A DNA stretch of 64,000 nucleotides from Nemania diffusa (taxonomy: Eukaryota > Ascomycota > Sordariomycetes > Xylariales > Xylariaceae). Shown here piece after piece: positions 11,802-25,004 of the stretch. The notes under the pieces were generated by a model, which was not told where the DNA came from, ran no database searches, and saw nothing but the letters and a program-made list of their open reading frames with translations. The position numbers were made by a program, and so were the translations under genes. The DNA is taken from NCBI GenBank assembly GCA_038501195.1, contig JBBPUQ010000002.1:4573501-4637500 (forward strand). The letters run 5' to 3'. Each line of letters starts with the position of its first letter. The first letter of the stretch is position 1.

Positions 11802-14800
11802 AAGCGACAGTTCACATTTTAAAAGAATTTTGCGCTAGGCCATGATTTAGATGCCTTGTAGGGCAATTTGTTTACGAATAACCTGCCACGGACACCAATT
11901 GCTCGAGAAATTTTAGAGGAAAGCGGTCACCAATGTTTCGTTTACCCCATATACATACTGGCGATGATTGGGATGAAAAAGACATAGTAATGTCAACACG
12001 CGGATTCGGTCTCCACTGCTATCGGACATGGGCTTGTGATGTTATTGGCTAGTGTCTGGGGGGCATTGACGACCTTTAGAAATTGGGCGCAAAGACTCAT
12101 TTTATGGCATTTACGGTTTCTCGTTAATCGCTTATGATCGTCTCATAACACAGCGGTTGATACCTGGGTTCGGGCTTCTGCGAGGAGATACCCTCACCAT
12201 CGTGGCGTTTGGGAGTTGTAAATGATGAGGATATATTACACGATTTGCATTGTTAGGACTTGATGAGGACCCTGTCACGGGCGAATTTTGACAGAGAGCG
12301 CACCCATAACATTTTGAAAGAAATCACGAAAATGGGACGGGCAGGTGAAGAACGACTACCTTGTATCAATAGCTATGCCAACAGTATACCCAAAGGAGGA
12401 GAGAATTTGGATGGGTAGCAAGCAATTTTCTCGTGGCTGACGTTAGGATTTTGGACGCCATTAGACGAGGAAACCGACACTCCCTACACATGTAATCTAA
12501 TTTAGCTGATGAATATAGCGCCAAGGGCGGTAAGACCGACAGAATTGGATATTAATGTTTATTGTTCCCTATGGTATCATATGAACTCTATAGCATCCGT
12601 GAAGATGGCTAGTAGCTAGAGACCTTACTAGCTAGGAAGAATAGAAAGCTACTCGTGGCGATCGACAAATCTTGAGATTCTCAAACTTGTTCTTTAGATT
12701 CTAGGACGAATTATCACATGCAATCCCCATGAACCCCCTCTTCTCCCCCCTTTTCTTAACCCTTTTCTTGTCTGTCTCATACCCTTCACGGTAGCTCATG
12801 TGAGAGATTTTCGATACCTACCTCGAAATGTCAGTGGTCAGCCCGGCCGTGGAGATCCTGGTTGGATCGCCGCCGCACACCCCACACCTGGAAGACGTCG
12901 CCTCGAACCGAGCCCTCCACATGCCTTACACCCCCCCAATTGCCAAAACGTGAGGATAGACACGCACGCACGCAGGCACTTACAGGCACACACGACATGG
13001 TTGCCGTGTTGTTTGGACATGCAGCGTTGATCTGGGGTATTTTACGATTTTTGATTAGGTGACCCATTTTCTAATTTTCATCTAAGCAATCTTTTTCAAT
13101 TGGTAAATTTCCTATTTCGGCGCAGCCGGAGGTAAGAGATGAAACAGCTGCTTTGAGATACCGAATTATAGGTACTATTACAATTACATCTATTCCTCGT
13201 GCAGTTGCGTATTTTTAAGTTATATATACTGTGCTCGTAAGCTTTAATTACAATAAGTATAATAACATCCGTCATATACCTAAGTCATATAGCTAAGAAG
13301 TCTTAGATAGTAGGCATGACCAATAGCGAGGGTATTAGCAATTATAGGACCCCTGTAATGATAGTTCGCGCCTCTCCGCTGTCACGGATATTATTAGTGC
13401 CCTTTGGTATGGAGAGACAGACACAGAGAGGCGGGGGGGTAGACAAACGCGTCATCTCAAGCCGCAGTGTCTGGGAGACTTGTACAGACGGGGAAGGCGA
13501 GAAAGTACCTTCGTACAGTAGGTAAGAAAAAACGGAATCCGGTGTCTAGCATAGATTAGATATGTAGAATGTAGAAAAGAGAACACCGAAAAGGAAGCCC
13601 CCCTTCTCTCCCCCGTCCCCAATCTCAACTGACTCGTGCGCTAAATTGGCAATCTGACCTTAGGTACAGGAGGCGCACGAATCGAAGGAACGAAGAAGGA
13701 AAAGAAGGAAAGTAAGCTATGTTAGAATGGAGAAATGGTCTTCTGTATTCTGTAATTGGGGCGTTTGTGGTCTTGGTGCTGGGATTCTCCCAGAAGGCCG
13801 GCGACGAAAGATGCCTGTTCGGGACGCGGGATCGACGCTCGCTAAGCCCCGAATCGACAACGACCTCGAACATGAAACACGCTCTGCTCCCTAGCGTGCA
13901 TGCACTAGAGTGCGGTGCTGTTCCGGGGGGGCAGATTGGCTCGGACGCTTATCCACATCTCTATTTCTAGCCGTGGGCTTACGTGTTTTTAGCGCGTCCG
14001 AGACAAATAGCCTTTTGTGTTAATATTTAAGTTTTTTGCTGGGCAATGACAACATCGAGGAGAGGGTGACTCTAGGATGATATTTGCCACGGAAAAGGGG
14101 GTAGGGAGAGATCTAACTTAGTCAAATACCGTATCTAGGTTAGATACTGTTTCTAAGTCAGATACAGCATAGTGAAGCAGGCGGTGGAGCAGAAGAGACC
14201 ATATGTTAGGTAGTGTCTCTGGGCAGGCTAACGTTACCATGATGGTATGCACCTCGGCACGAGCTCAAAGTCTTTGCCACTGCCACCGACGTCGACGAGG
14301 CTAAAACAAAAAACAAGAATGGCTGACATGAGCGTTGAGCGTACGTGGCGGACCCGTGGCTGTACCGGTATCAAGATGCGTGGTGGAATGTGTCGAGGAT
14401 AGCTATAGTGCTATGCGTATGGTATAGGTACGTAACATCTGCTGTAGATAGGATTATACCTACCTACCTAATGCCACATCGGACAGATGGGTCAGGTCAA
14501 TGTAACAAGCGAACTTAGACGGAATGGCTGCGTGCTGGCCACATTCCCACCAAGGTCCAAGGTATGTCTACTGTATATTCGGACCGCGATTCTCAATCAA
14601 GCCCTTGGCCCAATGAGAGCCGCCGCCTGTAGCAAATATATGAGACATTCGAACGGCCATGGGCCTTGCCCCGCCACTGGGGATAGACGGCTTGAACATC
14701 ACGAACCATTGTGAATCAGACAATGGCTTACTACCTACTGCGTAGGTCTTGTTCGCAAAGCGAAGACCCATTTTGACTTGGTGTTAGTAGGTACTGTAAC

Positions 14801-16417
14801 AAGCAAGGTAGACATGTGACTGATTAGACCCGATGGGCGGGCGGCCCTTGTGACGATAACATAGGTAGGTAACTCCGCTTCTTGAGGGCCCCGGATACAA
14901 CCCCTATTTGACCGGTCAAGGATGGACACGGACGGAGACAGACAACACAGTCATCAGAAGCAGCAGCGCTGCAGCAGCTTCCTCTTCACTTCATGGCCGA
15001 ATGGAGCAAGCGCCAGTTTCGACTAAATCCGTGTGCCGTCACAATCCCATCAAGGGACCGGATGAAGGCTGAGGGGAGCCAAAGCCATTAGCCCCTCCTG
15101 CCGCCACCACATCTATTTTCGTGGGTGAATGACGACAAGGCACGGCGGTGGGACAGCAGCAATAGGTAGGTATCATGAACTACCTACTTAACGTGGGGAT
15201 TCGTCTAAGTCTCGGCGCGGGCGCAGCCTGAGCAAGAGAGGGAAACTAGCTATGGATCTAGGTAATTAGAGCAGCGGCGGTGGTTGCCGTGCCTGGTTGC
15301 TTGTTTGGTCGCTCGCTTGGTTGTTGGCTGCCTTTGCCTTGGTATGTACATAGTGAGTGAGTAGTATGGTTTTCGCGGTGGCGAGTGTGGTTGGCCTCCT
15401 TCGAGACATTGACCCATCGCAATGACGACACGGTCATTGTCTCGCTCACGGGCCGATGACGTTGGGTTGCGGCGGGCGGGGGGGGATGACCAGCCGGGCT
15501 CGCTGTGGCTCGGGTCGTTTGGCTAATAAGCCAACCGGGGCGGGAGTGGACAGCTGGCACTGACTCTGCGACAGATCTGATTGGTCGAGGCGAAGATCTC
15601 CCACCTTGTACATGTACATATGCACCTACCGCCAGTGTACAGTAGGGTACAGGTACAGGACAAGGCAAGCCTATCTCTATCTTTGAGGATCTTCAGGGTC
15701 CTCGATGGCGCATCTCATATCTCATGGGCGCCAAAGCAGCGGACCCTTCTTTTTTCCTTGCTTCCCGTCGAGATTATGTAACCTCAATCAATCAATTAGA
15801 CTACCTACTCTGTGCCTCCTGGCGCACATGCATCCGCATACGCACACGCACACGCCTCCGCATCGCATCGCATTGCTGTGAAGCTACTTAGACTAGTCTA
15901 TCTACTTACACAATAATACAATACTATCTATGCGTCTGTATGTATAATATGCGGTAAGACGGAAACGACGTAAACATTCGCCACTACGTCCCGACTTATT
16001 TTCTCTCCTGCGCGGTACTTGCGATACAGTAATAAACGCGTATAGGCTCGTTTATTCGTTGTATCTGCGACACGTTAGGCGCGGCAAGTTCATAAGCCGA
16101 TTCGCGATTCATGCCATCCTCCATCTCTCGTCAGCTGAGAAGCGGGCAATGTGCGAATCCCATCATGCAAAACCTAAAACCTACATACTGCGTACATACT
16201 CATAGCAGCAGCGCTCGTAGGCCAATCATGATATCGACCTGTTCCTGACTTACTTTGTTGCTACCGGCGCACGCAAGCATATGGCACACACGATAATGCC
16301 ACTATGCACCAATACAGAGTATAATGTAGACAATAACCCTCCCTACATGTACAAGTACAAGTACGTAGGTAAGTAACTGCAACTAAGTCATCGCATGTCC
16401 AGATTTGGTATTGGGCT
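11802..16417. other. Intergenic interval between the C2H2 gene and AT block 2
   Basis: About 4.6 kb without a supportable gene. The first kilobase is ORF-poor and probably includes the 3' UTR. The remainder has scattered frames under 140 codons with no recognisable domain, many TAGGTA/TACCTA runs (for example 14,455-14,475), and a cluster of related TAGATAC/AGATAC words near 14,125-14,170. It ends at the TA target site of the next transposon. Confidence 0.5.
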
Positions 16418-16419
16418 TA

Positions 16420-16470
16420 GAGCCCCCCCCCTGCTAGCTGGCCACCCCCCCCCAACCAACCACCCCAAAT
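16420..16470 (+). repeat. Left terminal inverted repeat of Fot1-type element
   Basis: GAG, nine C, TGCTAGCTGGCCA, nine C, then AACCAACCACCCC. It matches the reverse complement of 25005-25055 with transition differences. It sits directly after TA at 16418-16419. Confidence 0.85.
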
Positions 16471-17130
16471 GATTGAATCAAAATTACTACCTATTACAAA
16501 AACGCGTTTTTTTTCAACAACCAGTCAATTCTACAAGCTACTGCAAAAGCTACTTATTTAGCATACTTTCAAACGTAGCTTTTGAAATTTTAGCTTAATT
16601 ATTTGTAAAACTAGCTATATAATTGCGTTTTTACTGCTTAGCTTGCTTTTTAGCTTTTATTTTAGCTTTTTTAATTTTTTCGATTTTATAGAAAGTTTTT
16701 TAATAGCTTTTTTTGACTGTTTTATAGCTTATAAAGTATAACTTTTTGTTTTTAGTTTTTAAATTACTAATTTTTTTTTTTGTAAAAGCTAGTTTTAAAG
16801 CTAATATATTGATCGATTTGCTAGTTTTGTGTACGAAGTTTTTTATAGTGCTAAAAAGCTTTAAAAAAAATAATTTTAAACTATAAAATTAAGTTATTAA
16901 ATTATATAAGTTTTTTAAAATTATTTATTTTTATTTGTTTAAATTTTTTTATAAGAGCTTTTTAGAAATAATAAGTTAATAATTTATATTAACTATTTTT
17001 TTGTTTTTAAGTAGTTTTTTTTTATTTATAAATTATAAACTTAATTTTTTATAAGCAGTTTTAATAATTTTAAACTTTAAAGCTTTAGTATAAACTTTTA
17101 TATATATAAATAAAAACTTTTTTTTATAAA

Positions 17131-17390
17131 TGTTATATGTTAGTATTTGTAGAAAATAAAGCTATTAATTAAATAATTTAATTATATATAAAAATTTAAG
17201 TATAAAAAAAAAAAAAAGAAACAAAAAATCTAGCTAGTACAAAATAATAAAAATAGATAGTATATAAGCTGTTTAAAGCGATAAGTTTTAGCAGTAAATA
17301 AATTTTGCAAAAAAAAAAGAAAAAGCAAAAAAATTGCAGTATATAGTTAAAGTAACTGTATAATTTGTATTAGTTATTATATTATAACTA
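17131..17390 (-). repeat. Long terminal repeat (3' LTR of the minus-strand element)
   Basis: 260-bp copy beginning TGTTATATGT and ending ATAACTA, preceded by TAAA. It is more AT-converted than its partner: many C and G positions kept in the right copy are T or A here. Confidence 0.85.
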
Positions 17391-20005
17391 TTTCTTTTTT
17401 AAAAAAAAAAATAAGCTTTTATGCAAGCAGTAATTAAATTAAGTGCTTTTTAATAAAAAAAAAATTACTTTAAGTATTTATTTATAAGCTTTGTTTTAAG
17501 CTTTTTATTTATTACGTTATTTTATAGGTTTTTTTATATTTAGTTGTTAAATAGCAGTTTATTAAAGTTTATTTTATATAAGTTAAATTTTATATGTTTT
17601 TTTTTTTATATAGTTGTTTAATGTTTTTTTTATTAGCTTTATTATTATTGAAATATAGCTTTGTAAACTTATTTTTTATTTTTGTTTTTAGCTATTTTTT
17701 TAAATATATCGAAAGTTTTATTATATTTAAGTAGTTTTAATAAAATTAATATAAAAGTAACGTACTATTTTTAAAATTTTTAGTTAAGTATTATTTATTA
17801 TTAATATTTTAGCTTTATTATACAATTTAATATTAAAGCTTTTTATAATATAATTATAAAATTTAGATTTTTTTAATAATAAACTTTTTTTTTTTTTTTA
17901 GCTTAACTGATTTTTTAATAAAATTTTTCAACTTTTGTTTAAGCAAAAAATTATTAAAATATTTTTATAATTTATTTATATAATATTTATTAGTTGCTTT
18001 TTAAAAATTTAAAACTTTTAGCATATATATATTTTTTTTATGCGCTAAAATTTTAAAAAGTTATTAAATTATTAAAAAGTTTAATTTGTTAAAAAGTTTA
18101 TTTATAATTTATAACTGTTGCTTTTTTAAAATAAATATATAGTTGTTTATATTGAAGTTAAGTTTTTTCTTTTTTTTGTTTACTTAGTAAACTATTTTTT
18201 TTTGAACTTTTTATATGCTTGTTTTTATAGTTGCAATATAATCTATTATAGTTTAAGCTTTTTTTTGTTTTTATTTTTAAATATATTGTTTTTGCTTAAT
18301 TATTTCTTTTAATTTTTCAGTAGTAATTTAATAGTTTTAATTAAAATAAAAAAGCATAAAAAAGCTTATTTTTACTTTGTAAAAAAACAACTTTATTAAT
18401 TTGTATAGTATAAATATTTAAGTATAATTTATAGCAAAAATTCAATTTAATTAATCGTTTTAAAAATAACTTATATAAAGTTATAACTTTTAGTTCAAAT
18501 ATTTATTTATAATTTTTGCTTAGTTTATTATTTTATAATAGTTTAACAATATAAAAATATAAATAACTTTTATTAGTTTGTTTAATTTATTTATAAAAGC
18601 TAAAATAAATTGAAGTTTTTTATTAGTAGTTAAAGTAATAAATATATTAAATATTCGAAAAAAACTTTTATAATATATTTTTGCAATATTTTCTGCTGTT
18701 GCTTCTGTTGTACAAAGTATTGTTTATATTTTTTTATTTAATTAATTTATTATAACTAATATATTATTATATCTTTTATAGTTTTTTAATATTTGTTTAA
18801 AGTTTATAACTAAGTATTTTTATACTTAGTTTAATACTAGTAGTAGTTATAGTTTTTTTGAAGTTTTATTTTTTAATACTTTAACAAGTTAGCACTTTAA
18901 ACAGTTCGATATATAAATTTAGTAGTTTTTAAATAGTTTAAGCTACTAATATTGTTTATATATTAGTTGTTTTATTTTTTTTACATTTAAATAAGCTGTA
19001 ACTATATAGTTATAAATTTTAAAAATTAATTAAATATATAAGTTTATATAATTAAATATAACTAGTTTTTTTTAGTAAAAAGTAAGTTTTTTTTTTAAAG
19101 TTTATAAGTTGTTTAATTTTTTACTTTTTATTTTTTAACAATATATTTTTATAACAGAATTAATATAGTTTTATTTAAAAATATAATTAATAAACTAATA
19201 ACTTATTAACTATTTTAAGTTTTTTTTAAATTGTTTTAAATAATAACAGTAACAATAGTTATATTATTTATTACTTATTTTAAATATTTTTTATTAAAAA
19301 GTATAAATATAGTTAAATATTATTATATGTTTTTTTTGTTTTTTTAAATAACTAAATCTTTTTATTTATAAAATAAAATGTTTATAACAATGTTTTTTTT
19401 ATTTAAGCAATAAATAATCGCAAAGTTGTATTTTAAAAAAAATATTGTTTAATTAACTTGTTTTAAATTAAAGTGTTATTTTTAATTAAAATATTTTAAT
19501 GCTTTATAATTTATAATAACAAAAAACAGCTTTTTTTATCGATTGTTTATTAGTTTTAGTTTTTATTTTTTTAGTGCTAGTATTACTGCTAGCAGTTTTT
19601 TGTTATAAATATTATAGTTTAATTTTATATTATATAAAGTTTTAAAATAATAAGCTATTAAATATTACTTTTTTTTGTAAAACTAAAATATTACTTTTGC
19701 AGCTATTTTATTAAAAGTATTAGTTTTTACTTTAGTAAATAAGCTATAGTTGTAATAGTTTAAAATAAAAAATATAACTAAACTTTTTTTTAAAAATTTA
19801 AAAACTTTTTTATATTAACAAGTTTATATAAAAAAAACTTTTTTTTTTATTAATTAATTCAACAGTTTAGCTATTTTACTGTAATTTTTTACAAATTTTT
19901 AGTAAAAGTTATAAAAACTTAAAAAAAACTATATACTTTTAACAGTAGTAAAAAACTTCTATTTATATATTATTTTAACTTTGTTAAAGTTTATTTATAT
20001 TTTAT

Positions 20006-20600
20006 TTATGCTAATAATATAACTTAGAAATTTAGTTTTAGTTACATAAAACTTCGATTTTTTTAAATCAGTTTATAAACTAATATTTTTTAATCGTTGT
20101 AGTACTTTTTTTATATATTTTTTATATTTAATTAAGTTATCGAAATAAATAAAAATGTTATTTATATAAATATTGCAAAAGTTATTTAAATAATTAAACA
20201 AAATATTGTTTATATATTTTTAAAACATAAAAAATTTATTAATAAGTTTAAAAAGTAATACTTTGTATTAATAAACTTTATAACAAATATAAAAAGTAGT
20301 TAAATCTTTTTTGTTTAAATTTATATAAATTTAATAAAATGTTTATTTTATATCAATTTTTATAAAAATTTTTACTTTAAAGATTTAAAACAGTATTTTT
20401 TTTCGATCAATAGTAATAAATAGCAATCTTTTTTTATAAAAGTATTAAGCTTTTAATAATTAATATAAAATCGCAATTTATTATATAGTTTATTTACAAA
20501 TAAAACAGAAAATATAAACAAAACATCGCTTAATTTAATAAATCCTTTTTGCAAATTATTTATTAAATATTTTTTTACAGCTTTTAATTTGTTTATAAAT
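20006..20600 (-). pseudogene. Reverse transcriptase remnant of the Gypsy element
   Basis: On the - strand, 20,174 down to 20,006 reads continuously with one stop. It contains IYINNIFIYFDN (complement of the YIDD box at 20157-20168), then KKVLQRL and TKTKFLSYIIS. These correspond to the Gypsy RT pattern VYIDDILIYS...H...V..VL..L...KT.FLG..IS. Further upstream on the same strand (about 20,600-20,480) a stretch reads NNLQKGFIKLSDV and then SVLFV, as in the Gypsy RT segment before the catalytic core. Both catalytic Asp codons of the YIDD box have become Asn (GAY to AAY), the G-to-A change expected from RIP. The enzyme cannot be active. Confidence 0.85.
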
Positions 20601-23600
20601 ATTTTATATAAAAGTAAGTGCTTTAAATTCTTTAGTTTTTTGTTATTTATAAATTTAATATAATAGTTTATTTATAAATAATATAAAAATAAAACATTAA
20701 AATTTATTTTATTAAATATTTAAAATAAGTTATAATATTTGCTAAAAATAACTTCAAAAGCTTTCTATTATAGCTTATTATTTTTTTTTACAAAAAAATC
20801 TTCGACTTTTTTATTAGCGATAATTTTATCAATTTTATAAATACTAATAATATAAATATCTTTAGCTAGCTTGTTTCGTTTTACTAAAAATTAAAAAGCT
20901 ATAATATTTATATTAATTATATTAACATTTAGTTGTTTTTTATACTATTTAACTTTATTTTTTTATATATAGTATAAGCTTTAAATATTAGTTTTTTACT
21001 TTTTTAATATATTAAAGTTAGCTTTTTTAATTAATATATATTATTATTTTTTTTTTTTTTAATAGATTTTTTTTTGCATAAAAAATAGCTCTTTTTTAAA
21101 AATATAGTTTATTTTTTTTAAACTTTTTTTTTTAAAATCTTTTTGTTTTAATATTTATATAAAAGTTTTAAATTTTGCATTATTAGCTTTAGCTGCTTTT
21201 TTTTAAAACTTATGTTTTTTTTTGTTTTTTTTTAAGTTTATATTTTTTTATACTACATTTTAATTATAACTAAAATATTATAACTATATATTAGTTTAAT
21301 TTATATTAATAATATACTTTATATTATAGTTAGCAAATAAAATAAATAGAAATAAAAGCTGATTTTTTTAATAATTAAAAAAAATATTATATTTTTAAAA
21401 CTATAACTTTTTTAAAATAAAGTTGTTTTATATATTAATAATATATAAAAATATCTTTTAAAATATATGTTTTTTTATTTTTATAGTAATTTTAAAAGTT
21501 CGATTAATTTTTTGTTTGTTTTATTTATTATATTTTATTATATTTTAAAACGTAAACTAAATTAAAAATAAGTTTAAATATTTTATAATTTGTTTAATAA
21601 AAGTAATATTTATATATATATATATATTTGCTTTTATATTTTTAAAAATATTTTTAGTAGTTAATAATAGTTTATTACAACTTATAATATAAATATATAA
21701 AAAAAGCTTTTTTTTTAAATATTTATTTATAATATTTGATTTATTAATAAATTTTAAAAACACTTTTTTTAAAAAAAAAGTTATTTTTTTTAAAGTTAAT
21801 TTTTTGTTTATATAATGTTTTATTTAAGCAAATTATTTTTTTTAACTTTTTATTTACTTAAATTATTAAAAAAACATTAATTTATAATAGCATTAAAATA
21901 AGCTTTTTTATTAACGCTATTTTTTTTTTTAAAATATTTATAAAATTAATACTTAGTTTATTTACAATTAAAACATTTTTTTTTTATTAATAGTTTATAT
22001 ATTTTTTTTTTTTTTTATATTTATGTTTAAAACATAAACTATTTGTTTAAACAGTTATTGTTACAAAGTTTTTTACTTACGTTTACAATTAAAGTTTTGT
22101 TTTAAAATACAGCTACTGCTTTTTTATTTTTATATAAAACGTTGTACTTTTTGTTTTTTATATTAAAAATATATACAATTTATATATAGTATTAAATATA
22201 AAACTTAAATGTTTTATTTAGTTTTAAATATTTAAATATAATATTAGTAGTTATATAAATATTAAAGTAGTTTTTAAAACTATTTTTTTATTAATTTTTT
22301 ATTAGTTTAGTTTTATTTGCAAAATAAACAAAATTATTTTTAAATTTAACAAATTTGTTAAAAAAATATTTAATAAAACTATTTTTTATATATAAAGTTT
22401 TAAATTTTGTTTTAAATTTATTAAAAGCATTAACATTGTAATAATATTTATATAAATATACAAATAATATATATAATAAAATTAAAGTTTCAAAATATAT
22501 ATTATTTAAATAAAACTATAAATATTTAGCTATTTTTTCATTTAAATAAAACTTAATATTTACTATTTTAACAACATTATTAATAAACTAGTTTTTATTA
22601 ATTATTAAATAATTTTTTATATTATAATACTATATTTTAAATTTTATATTATTTTTATTAAAGTTATTGTAAAAAATAAAAACCGAAATTTTAACTAATT
22701 TACAAGTTTTTTTTTTAGTTCGATTTAACAGTATATTAACTTTATAACTTTTAGCTAATAAATCTATTATTTACTAATTAATTTTATTAATTTAGTTTTA
22801 AAACTAAAACTTTTTTAACTTTAAATTTACTAACTTAATAAAAAAGCGATTTAATATAGTTTAATTATTAAATATAAAACAATTAAAATCTATAGTTAAT
22901 ATTTCTATTTTTAATTAGCTAATAGTTACTAAAGCTTATTTTTTATTAATAAAAAAGTTATATTATTTAATTAAGTCGTTAAATTAATTTTTACTTTTTT
23001 ATAAAAGTTTATAAAAGTTATTTATTTATTAATATATAGCAAAAAATATAAATAAATAAAATTTAAATTTAGTTTATAAAGCTTTAAACTTTTTAAATAG
23101 TTGTTTAAAGCTAGTACAATTTATCAACTTATTAAAATAAAAAATAATTATTTAAGTTTTATTAATAATATTATAATAAAAAAACATAAAGTTATTATTT
23201 TTTATATATATATTAACAAAATTAACAATTAATTTTTGTTAATTTTTTTTAAGTTTATTTATAAAGTTTATATATTATTTATTTATAAAACTAAATTTTT
23301 TATATTATTTATAAAATTTATTAACTACTTTATTAAAAGTTTTATATAAGTTTTTTTTTTTATTATTTTTTATAATATAAGTTTAAGTTTTTATATTTTA
23401 GAAATTAAAATTAATTAATAAGTTGTAGCAAACTTTGTTTTAAAAAGTTTTATTAAATCTAAAAAATAACTTTTTTAAATTATTTAGTTTAAAATAAACT
23501 TTTTTGCAAGTTTAAAACTTACTTTTTATATCTTTTACTATAGTATTGTTGTATTAGTGTTTTATTTTATAAGTTTATAGCTTTTTTGTTTTTTTTTTTT

Positions 23601-23657
23601 CGAAATAAAAATATATTTAAAAACAGTTTTTATACTTTATATAAATAATACTTAAAT

Positions 23658-23917
23658 TGTTATACATTAGTATTTGCAAAAAACAGAGCTATTAATTAAA
23701 TAATTTAATTGTATATAAAAATCTAAGTATAAAAAAAAAAAAAAAAAACAAAAAATCTAGCTAGTACAAAGTAATAAAAATAAGTAGTGTATAAGCTGCT
23801 TAAAGCGGTAAGCTTTAGCAGTAAGTAAATCCTGCAAAAAAAAAAAAAAAAGCGAAAAGATTGCAGTATGTAGCTAAAGTGATTGCACAGCTTGCACTAG
23901 CTACTATACTATAACTA
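23658..23917 (-). repeat. Long terminal repeat (5' LTR of the minus-strand element)
   Basis: 260-bp copy beginning TGTTATACATTAG and ending ATAACTA, followed by TAAA. It keeps more C and G than the left LTR, for example the words GCTGCTTAAAGCGG and TTGCACTAGC. Confidence 0.85.
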
Positions 23918-25004
23918 TAAATAAATATTAACGCAAATAAGTAAACAAAAAGTGACATTTTTTTCTAAAAGTACTTTTTTAAAACAGAAAAAATACTTAT
24001 ATTAGTTAACTAAACTATATAAAATTTATAAAAAAATAAATAAATTAATTTAATTTTATTAGTTTAAATTTTATATATAAATTTTCTGTTTTTATAAATA
24101 AAGTAATTATTAAAAAATAAAATTTTTTATTGTTTAAAATTATTAAGTTTAGTTTTTAGTAAATAAATCGATTTAAGCTATTAGTTTGCTATTTAATTAA
24201 TAGTTTATTTATTTATATTAAAAATATATTTTTAATAAAAAAAGTTCTTTTAAAATTATTGCTTTTATAAAAATTTACTTTTAAAAATAACTGCTAGTAT
24301 AAAGTAATAGTTATTAATTAATATAGTTTTTAAAATAGTTATTTAATTAATAGTATTAAAGTATTAATAAAAGTTTTGTTTAATTAATAACAAACTAACA
24401 ACTTTGTTATAAAAAAATTTGTTTTTTTAAAGCTTATATTTGTTTATATTAGCTATATATTATAGCAAAATATAGTATTTTTACTAAACTTATTTGTAAA
24501 CTTTAAAAATATAACATATTTTATTTAAAAAGTTTATAAAAGTTTTAGCAGCTTTTAGAGCTATTTAAAACTTCGTTTTTATATTTAAATGTTTTAAAAA
24601 AAAACAGTCGATTTAGTTGTTTTTAATTTTTTAGCTACGCTTTTAAAACTTTAAAATATACTTAACAAATTAAACAACTTTTTAGCAGTAAAAAATATAG
24701 CTAGCATTTTCGAAATAATAAATCTATTTAACTATTTGAGCTTTAATATTAAAACTAAATAACTAGTTAATTTTTTGAAATTATTAACAAAAAATGAAGC
24801 TATAAAGTTTGCTAGCAAATATAAATCGAAGTATTTAGTATAACTTAGCTGTAACTTTAACAAACTAGCTTTTTTTAACTGCTGCAATTACAAAAGCAAT
24901 TCTTTGTTCAAGCTGTAAATCTATACCAATTTTTAGCTTTAAAAAAAGCTTCGAATTAATTGAATTGATTGAATAGAAATTAAAGGTTTGGTTTGTTGAC
25001 CGCT

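Larger units (their letters stand above)
17131..23917 (-). mobile_element. RIP-degraded Ty3/Gypsy LTR retrotransposon, nested insertion
   Basis: Two 260-bp direct repeats (17131-17390 and 23658-23917) bound a 6.8-kb element flanked by TAAA on both sides (17127-17130 and 23918-23921). The LTRs read TG...TA on the + strand, so TA...CA on the coding strand, consistent with RIP of an original TG...CA. The coding strand is minus: an AAAAAAGAAA purine tract lies directly inside the left LTR (17391-17400, complement), as a polypurine tract should. Reverse-transcriptase remnants read leftwards at about 20,600-20,006. Their order fits Gypsy. Gag would lie toward 22-23.6 kb and RNase H/integrase toward 17.4-19.9 kb, but I did not resolve them. 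No frame is intact. Confidence 0.85.

Noticed and set aside
15258..15668. 136-codon - frame rich in Pro, Arg and Thr
   Set aside because: Composition follows local CG and CA repeats, there is no domain, and it begins in low-complexity sequence.
3137..16417. TAGGTA repeats as possible telomere sequence
   Set aside because: The fungal telomere repeat is TTAGGG. These runs are interspersed, occur on both strands and are not at a chromosome end.
21557..21763. 68-codon Ile/Asn/Lys-rich frame
   Set aside because: A by-product of the AT-rich RIP block inside the Gypsy element.
24540..24600. + strand peptide KVLAAFRAI resembling the end of Fot1-type transposases
   Set aside because: The minus strand gives better matches at both ends (N-terminal segment near 24,900, basic C-terminus near 16,680), so the + strand likeness is taken as chance.
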